Notes under the pieces: model-generated
What the model saw: only the letters and a program-made list of their open reading frames with translations
Told to the model about the DNA's origin: nothing
Database searches by the model: none
Position numbers and translations under genes: made by a program
In this document: piece by piece, positions 60,099 to 64,000 of the stretch
Layout: each line of letters opens with the position of its first letter
Numbering within the stretch: position 1 is the stretch's first letter
Source: Bog-532 sp963830385
GTDB taxonomy: Bacteria > Actinomycetota > Actinomycetes > Streptosporangiales > Streptosporangiaceae
Length of the DNA: 64,000 bases
Direction of reading: 5' to 3'
Assembly (NCBI GenBank): GCA_963830385.1
Contig: CAWHMD010000005.1
Coordinates: 1,798,001 to 1,862,000, forward strand

Positions 60099-60959
60099 TT
60101 ACGGGGCTTCGGCGGCGGCGCGCTCGGCCGCCTCGACCACGTTGGCCAGCAGCATCGCCCGGGTCATCGGGCCCACCCCGCCCGGCATCGGGGCCAGCCA
60201 GCCCGCGACCTCGGTCACCGGCGGTGCGACGTCGCCGACCAGGCCCGCGTCGGTGCGGGTGATGCCGACGTCCAGCACGGCCGCCCCGGGCTTGACCATG
60301 TCCGGGGTGAGCAGGCCGGGCACGCCCGCGGCGACGACCACGATGTCGGCCTGCCGGGTGTGCGCGGCCAGGTCCTTGGTGCCGGTGTGGCACAGCGTCA
60401 CGGTGGCGTTCTCACTGCGGCGGGTGAGCAGCAGGCCCAGCGACCGGCCGACGGTGATGCCACGGCCGACCACGGTGACGTCGGCCCCCGCGATCTCCAC
60501 GCCGTAGATCCGGAGCAGCTCGACGATGCCACGCGGGGTGCACGGGAGCGGACCGCGCTCCCCCAGCACCAGGCGGCCCAGGTTCATCGGGTGCAGGCCG
60601 TCGGCGTCCTTGGCCGGGTCGATGCGTTCCAGCACCGGCTGCGCCTCCAGCCCGGCCGGCAGCGGCAGCTGGACGATGTAGCCGGTGCAGGCGGGGTCGG
60701 CGTTGAGCTCGTCGACCGCCGCTTCCACCTGGTCCTGGCTTGTGTCGGCGGGCAGGTCACGCCGGATGCTGGCGATGCCGACCTCGGCGCAGTCGCGGTG
60801 CTTGCCGTTGACGTAGGCGCGGCTGCCCGGGTCGTCGCCGACCAGGACCGTGCCCAGGCCAGGGACGATGCCCCGCTCGGCCAGCAACGCGACCCGCTCC
60901 TTGAGCGCGCTGCGGATCTCGGCCGCGGCCGCCTTGCCGTCCAGGATGTTCGCCGTCAT
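60099..60959 (-). CDS. folD: Methylenetetrahydrofolate dehydrogenase/cyclohydrolase
   Basis: 286 aa from ATG 60959. Catalytic YVNGKHRDCAEVG (Lys), GYIVQLPLPAG, and the NADP site VVGRGITVGRSLGLLL with PGGVGPMTRAMLLANVV. It supplies 10-formyl-THF, the co-substrate of PurH and PurN encoded just upstream, about 38 bp away on the same strand. Confidence 0.95.
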   Translation of the reverse strand: MTANILDGKAAAAEIRSALKERVALLAERGIVPGLGTVLVGDDPGSRAYVNGKHRDCAEVGIASIRRDLPADTSQDQVEAAVDELNADPACTGYIVQLPLPAGLEAQPVLERIDPAKDADGLHPMNLGRLVLGERGPLPCTPRGIVELLRIYGVEIAGADVTVVGRGITVGRSLGLLLTRRSENATVTLCHTGTKDLAAHTRQADIVVVAAGVPGLLTPDMVKPGAAVLDVGITRTDAGLVGDVAPPVTEVAGWLAPMPGGVGPMTRAMLLANVVEAAERAAAEAP

Positions 60960-60997
60960 CGGACAGTGCCTTTCGGTTAAAACCAGAGCCGGATCAC

Positions 60998-62620
60998 TTA
61001 GTGGTAGAAGTGCCGCACGCCGGTGAAGTAGAGGGTGAGGCCGGCCTCGGCGCAGGCGTCGATGACCAGCTGGTCGCGGATCGAGCCACCGGGCTCGGCG
61101 ATCGCGGTCACCCCGGCCTGGGCCAGCACCTCGATGTTGTCCGGGAACGGGAAATAGGCGTCGCTGGCGCACACCGAGCCGACCGACCGGTCCCCGGCTC
61201 GGGCCACCGCCAGGCGGCAGGAGTCGACCCGGTTGACCTGGCCCATACCGATGCCGACGGACGCGCCACCGGAGGCCAGCAGGATCGCGTTGGACTTCAC
61301 GCTACGGCAGGCCCGCCAGGCGAAGCCCAGGTCGGCGAGGGTCAGCTCGTCCAGGGCCACCCCGGTCTTCAGCTCCCAGTGGGCCGGGTCGTCGCCGGGC
61401 TGGTCCACACCGTCGGTGGTCTGCACCAGCAGCCCGCCGCTGACCTGACGCCACTCGGTCCTCGGCCCGCCGGCGGGCGGCGGGCAGACCAGCAGCCGGA
61501 TGTTCTTGGCTTTGGCCAGGACGTCGCGGGCCTCGTCGTCGTACTCCGGGGCCACCACGACCTCGGTGAACACCTCGGCGATCTGCCGGGCCAGCTCGGT
61601 GGTGACGCGGCCGTTGACCGCGATCACCCCGCCGAACGCGGACTGCGGGTCGCAGGCGTTGGCCTTGCGATGCGCCTCGGCCAGGTCGCCGCCGATCGCG
61701 ATGCCGCACGGGTTGGAGTGCTTGATGATCGCCACACAGGGCGCGTCGAAGTCGTAGGCGGCCCGGCGGGCGGCGTCCGCGTCCACGTAGTTGTTGTAGG
61801 ACATCGCCTTGCCGTGCAGCTGCTCGGCGGTGGCGATCCCGCCGTCGCCCGGCTCCGGGCCGGCGGCGGCGCGGACGTAGAGGGCGGCCCGCTGGTGCGG
61901 GTTTTCGCCGTAGCGCAGCACGTCGGAGCGGGACCAGGTGGTGGCGATGACGTCCGGCCAGCCGTTCTCGCGGGCGGGCTCGTCCGGCGCGTAACTGCTG
62001 GCGAACCAGGACGCCACCGCGGCGTCGTAGCGGGCGGTGAGCGCGAACGCGGTGGCGGCCAGCCGCTGGCGCTGGGCCAGCGTGAAGCCGCCGTTGCTTT
62101 TGCGCAGGGCGGCCAGCACCTCGGCGTACTGCAGCGGGCTGGTGACCACCGCGACGTTGGCGTGGTTCTTGGCCGCGGCCCGCACCATGGCCGGGCCGCC
62201 GATGTCGATCTCCTCCACGCACTGCTCGGGCGGGGCACCGCTGGCCACCGTCGACTCGAACGGGTACAGGTTCGATATCAGCAGCTGAAAAGGCTCCACG
62301 TCGAGGTCTTGCAGCTGAGCCTGGTGCTCGGGCCGCTGCAGGTCGGCCAGCAGCCCGGCGTGCACGCGCGGGTGCAGGGTCTTGACCCGGCCGTCCAGGC
62401 ACTCGGGGAACCCGGTCAGATCTTCGACCTTGGTCACCGGTACGCCGGTCCCGGCGATGACCGCCGCCGTGCTGCCGGTCGAGACGATCTCCACGCCAGC
62501 CTCGTGCAGCGCGCGGGCCAGCTGGTCCAGCCCGGTCTTGTCATAGACGCTGACCAGCGCGCGCTTGATCTCGATCGCGCCGTTGGTCGCGCCCTCGGTC
62601 GCGCCTTCGATCGTGGTCAA
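60998..62620 (-). CDS. purH: Bifunctional AICAR transformylase/IMP cyclohydrolase
   Basis: 540 aa from TTG 62620, which overlaps the purN stop (TTGA). IMP cyclohydrolase domain ALVSVYDKTGLDQLARAL and KTLHPRVHAGLLA; AICAR transformylase domain with AIIKHSNPCGIAIGG and CASDAYFPFPDNIEVLAQAG. It carries out the last two steps to IMP. An upstream in-frame ATG at 62656 lies inside purN and is less likely. Confidence 0.95.
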   Translation of the reverse strand: MTTIEGATEGATNGAIEIKRALVSVYDKTGLDQLARALHEAGVEIVSTGSTAAVIAGTGVPVTKVEDLTGFPECLDGRVKTLHPRVHAGLLADLQRPEHQAQLQDLDVEPFQLLISNLYPFESTVASGAPPEQCVEEIDIGGPAMVRAAAKNHANVAVVTSPLQYAEVLAALRKSNGGFTLAQRQRLAATAFALTARYDAAVASWFASSYAPDEPARENGWPDVIATTWSRSDVLRYGENPHQRAALYVRAAAGPEPGDGGIATAEQLHGKAMSYNNYVDADAARRAAYDFDAPCVAIIKHSNPCGIAIGGDLAEAHRKANACDPQSAFGGVIAVNGRVTTELARQIAEVFTEVVVAPEYDDEARDVLAKAKNIRLLVCPPPAGGPRTEWRQVSGGLLVQTTDGVDQPGDDPAHWELKTGVALDELTLADLGFAWRACRSVKSNAILLASGGASVGIGMGQVNRVDSCRLAVARAGDRSVGSVCASDAYFPFPDNIEVLAQAGVTAIAEPGGSIRDQLVIDACAEAGLTLYFTGVRHFYH

Positions 62621-63225
62621 CTGCCGATCCTCACCTTCCTGCCGGAAACGGACCATCCCTCGCGAACCATCCGGCCCACGGTCTCCACGAGCAGCGCCCG
62701 CTCGGTGACCTTGATCCGTTCGTGCAGCGAGGCTTCGTCATCGTCGTCGTGCACGGGGACGCTGGCCTGGGCCACGACCGGGCCCGCGTCGACACCGGCG
62801 TCCACGATGAGCACGGTGCAACCCGTCACCTTCACCCCGTAGTCCAGGGCATCCCGCACGCCGTTCATTCCGGGAAATGACGGTAGCAGCGCGGGGTGGG
62901 TGTTGACGCACCGCCCGCCGTAGGCGGCCAGGAACTCGGCGCCCACCAGCTTCATGAATCCAGCCAGAACCACCAGGTCAGGCTGGTGCATCCGGACCGA
63001 GTCGGTGAGGGCGGCGTCCCAGGAGGCCCGGTCGGGGTAGTCCTTGACCCGGTGCACGAACGTGCCGATCCCGGCCTCGGCCGCCCGGTCCAGTCCGGCG
63101 ATGCCGCTCCGGTCGGCCCCGACCGCTACTATTTCCGCGCCGTACTGCTCATCCGCGCAGGCATCGATCAGTGCCTGCAGGTTCGTTCCCGCGCCGGAAA
63201 CCAGCACCACCAGGCGTGACCGCAT
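62617..63225 (-). CDS. purN: Phosphoribosylglycinamide formyltransferase
   Basis: 202 aa. VLVSGAGTNLQALIDAC at the N-terminus, LAGFMKLVGAEFLAAYGG, the catalytic NTHPALLPSFPGM and DAGVDAGPVVAQ. It formylates GAR using 10-formyl-THF. Coupled to purH by overlap; folD follows in the same run, giving a compact purine/one-carbon operon. Confidence 0.96.
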   Translation of the reverse strand: MRSRLVVLVSGAGTNLQALIDACADEQYGAEIVAVGADRSGIAGLDRAAEAGIGTFVHRVKDYPDRASWDAALTDSVRMHQPDLVVLAGFMKLVGAEFLAAYGGRCVNTHPALLPSFPGMNGVRDALDYGVKVTGCTVLIVDAGVDAGPVVAQASVPVHDDDDEASLHERIKVTERALLVETVGRMVREGWSVSGRKVRIGS

Positions 63226-63257
63226 GCGCCCTACCTTATTGGCAGAATGAAAGGCCT

Positions 63258-63719
63258 ATGGCTGCCCCCACCGCCCGTCCGCCCCAGCCGCCGTCGTCGC
63301 CGCCCGACCCGGCCGTGCAGCAGCGCGCCTGGACCGCGGCGGCCATGGGCGCGCTCAGCCTGGGCGGATTGTTCCTGGCCAGCGGGCTGCGGCACGCGAT
63401 CTACGTAATCGCCGGCACCCTGGTCATCGGCGCGGTCGCCGCCTGGCTGGGTAAGTCCGCGATGTCCCAGGCCCGGCGGGGCCGCACCAGCCGCCCGCGC
63501 GGCGCCGTCGCCGGCCTGGTCCTGGGCTTGCTCGGGCTGGCCTTCAGCGGCCTCGCGCTGATCGTGTTCGCGATGTTCTGGACCCAGCTGTCCAACTACT
63601 GGACCTGCACCAGCGGCGCCAACACCCTGTCCGCGCAGCAAGCCTGCCAGCACCAGCTGAGCCAGACGATCAGCAACGAGTTCGGCGCCTTCGAGCCCTC
63701 CGGATCTGGCGGCTCCTGA
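63258..63719 (+). CDS. Small membrane protein, DUF4190-like
   Basis: 153 aa from ATG 63258. A Pro-rich cytoplasmic N-terminus (APTARPPQPPSSPPDPA), then helices AAAMGALSLGGLFLAS, AIYVIAGTLVIGAVAAW and GAVAGLVLGLLGLAFSGLAL, and an outer C-terminal part with two Cys (TCTSGANTLSAQQACQ) that may pair. Pattern like DUF4190 proteins with unknown function. Divergent from purN. Confidence 0.65.
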   Translation: MAAPTARPPQPPSSPPDPAVQQRAWTAAAMGALSLGGLFLASGLRHAIYVIAGTLVIGAVAAWLGKSAMSQARRGRTSRPRGAVAGLVLGLLGLAFSGLALIVFAMFWTQLSNYWTCTSGANTLSAQQACQHQLSQTISNEFGAFEPSGSGGS

Positions 63720-63791
63720 GCCTGTAGCGGCTGGAGTGACGGCGGGGGCGGCCGGGGTTGTGGTGGCCGGGGCGAGACCGGGTGGGGCTGG

Positions 63792-64000
63792 CTACTCGGA
63801 GTCGGGGTGGCGGTCTTGGGCCCAGGGGTCTACGTAGATGCGGTGGCCACCGGCGTCGTCGGTTTCGTCTATGAGGGTGGGGCCGGAGGGTTCGCGGGAC
63901 GGCGCAGCGGCGGGGCGGGCGGCGGCGAAGAACTCGCTGAAGTGGAAGCCCGCTTCGGGATTGCGGCGGAGGATCCACCAGTTGGCGGCGCCGGCGGTTA
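63792..64000 (-). CDS. Partial gene, C-terminus only
   Basis: An open frame from the right edge to TAG at 63792-63794 (68 codons). It reads ANWWILRRNPEAGFHFSEFF, an Ala/Pro linker, then an acidic end GPTLIDETDDAGG and IYVDPWAQDRHPDSE. The codon third positions are strongly G/C, supporting a real coding end. The rest lies outside the window; no family recognised. Confidence 0.55.
   Translation of the reverse strand, partial: TAGAANWWILRRNPEAGFHFSEFFAAARPAAAPSREPSGPTLIDETDDAGGHRIYVDPWAQDRHPDSE

Noticed and set aside
1..64000. tRNA, rRNA, CRISPR arrays, insertion sequences, prophage genes
   Set aside because: None seen on reading through both strands: no cloverleaf with a conserved T-loop, no regularly spaced repeats, no transposase or integrase motifs. 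Short RNA genes could still be missed by eye.

Overview
The window is GC-rich chromosomal DNA from an actinomycete (phylum Actinomycetota). Pointers are the actinobacterial gene order (purE-purK, PH-domain protein-birA, acyl-CoA carboxylase beta; etfBA-cysteine desulfurase-mnmA ... MetE-like gene-ligA-gatCAB; purN-purH), a mycothiol-dependent isomerase-like gene, the actinobacterial carboxylase epsilon subunit and a REP13E12-type DUF222/HNH gene. I cannot fix the genus; Streptosporangiales or a related order is a guess. No rRNA, tRNA, CRISPR array, integrase or transposase was seen.

Layout. 1-6.7 kb: end of a glycosyltransferase gene, a polysaccharide deacetylase, a small Cys-rich protein, then a decayed block (LuxR-type ATPase regulator with deletion and frameshifts, an intact ECF sigma factor, and an OsmC remnant that appears joined to the start of a lost anti-sigma gene). 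6.7-10 kb: RpiB-like protein, UDP-glucose dehydrogenase, and a divergent SDR/TetR pair with two palindromic operators. 10-16.5 kb: purEK, an NCS1 permease, a two-component system, PH-domain protein, birA. 16.5-25.7 kb: accessory genes, including Rv0909-like paralogues, AlaX, LysR, a hydrolase-LuxR fusion, a DinB/MDMPI protein, a phosphatase, a frameshifted siderophore-interacting protein, MaoC, a frameshifted hypothetical, an HTH/WYL-tail regulator, GNAT and a secreted protein. 25.8-30.3 kb: ppc and accD5-like, divergent. 30.8-41.3 kb: regulator plus oxidoreductase clusters (XRE-SDR-SDR-tautomerase; MerR-SDR-diiron oxygenase with a monooxygenase scar), an APH-like kinase, a nonsense-broken HNH nuclease, a NYN nuclease and the carboxylase epsilon subunit.

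41.3-47.9 kb carries gatB, gatA, gatC, ligA (one-base frameshift) and a MetE-like gene, all on the minus strand; 55.9-60 kb carries mnmA, a cysteine desulfurase and etfAB on the same strand. Between them (47.9-55.9 kb) sits an accessory island. It holds three GntR/UTRA regulators (two tandem duplicates), a GNAT enzyme, five very small membrane proteins in two duplicated cassettes placed head-to-head with GntR genes, a 21-residue ORF with a strong ribosome binding site and its own terminator, a frameshifted membrane-anchored protein and a 2OG-Fe(II) oxygenase. This island is the best candidate for an undescribed system. The window ends with folD, purH, purN, a small membrane protein and a partial gene.

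Several genes carry single-base frameshifts (ligA, the siderophore protein, two hypotheticals). LigA is normally essential, so some of these may be sequence errors. The genes with large internal deletions (LuxR-type regulator, OsmC, monooxygenase tail, methyltransferase fragment) look like true decay.
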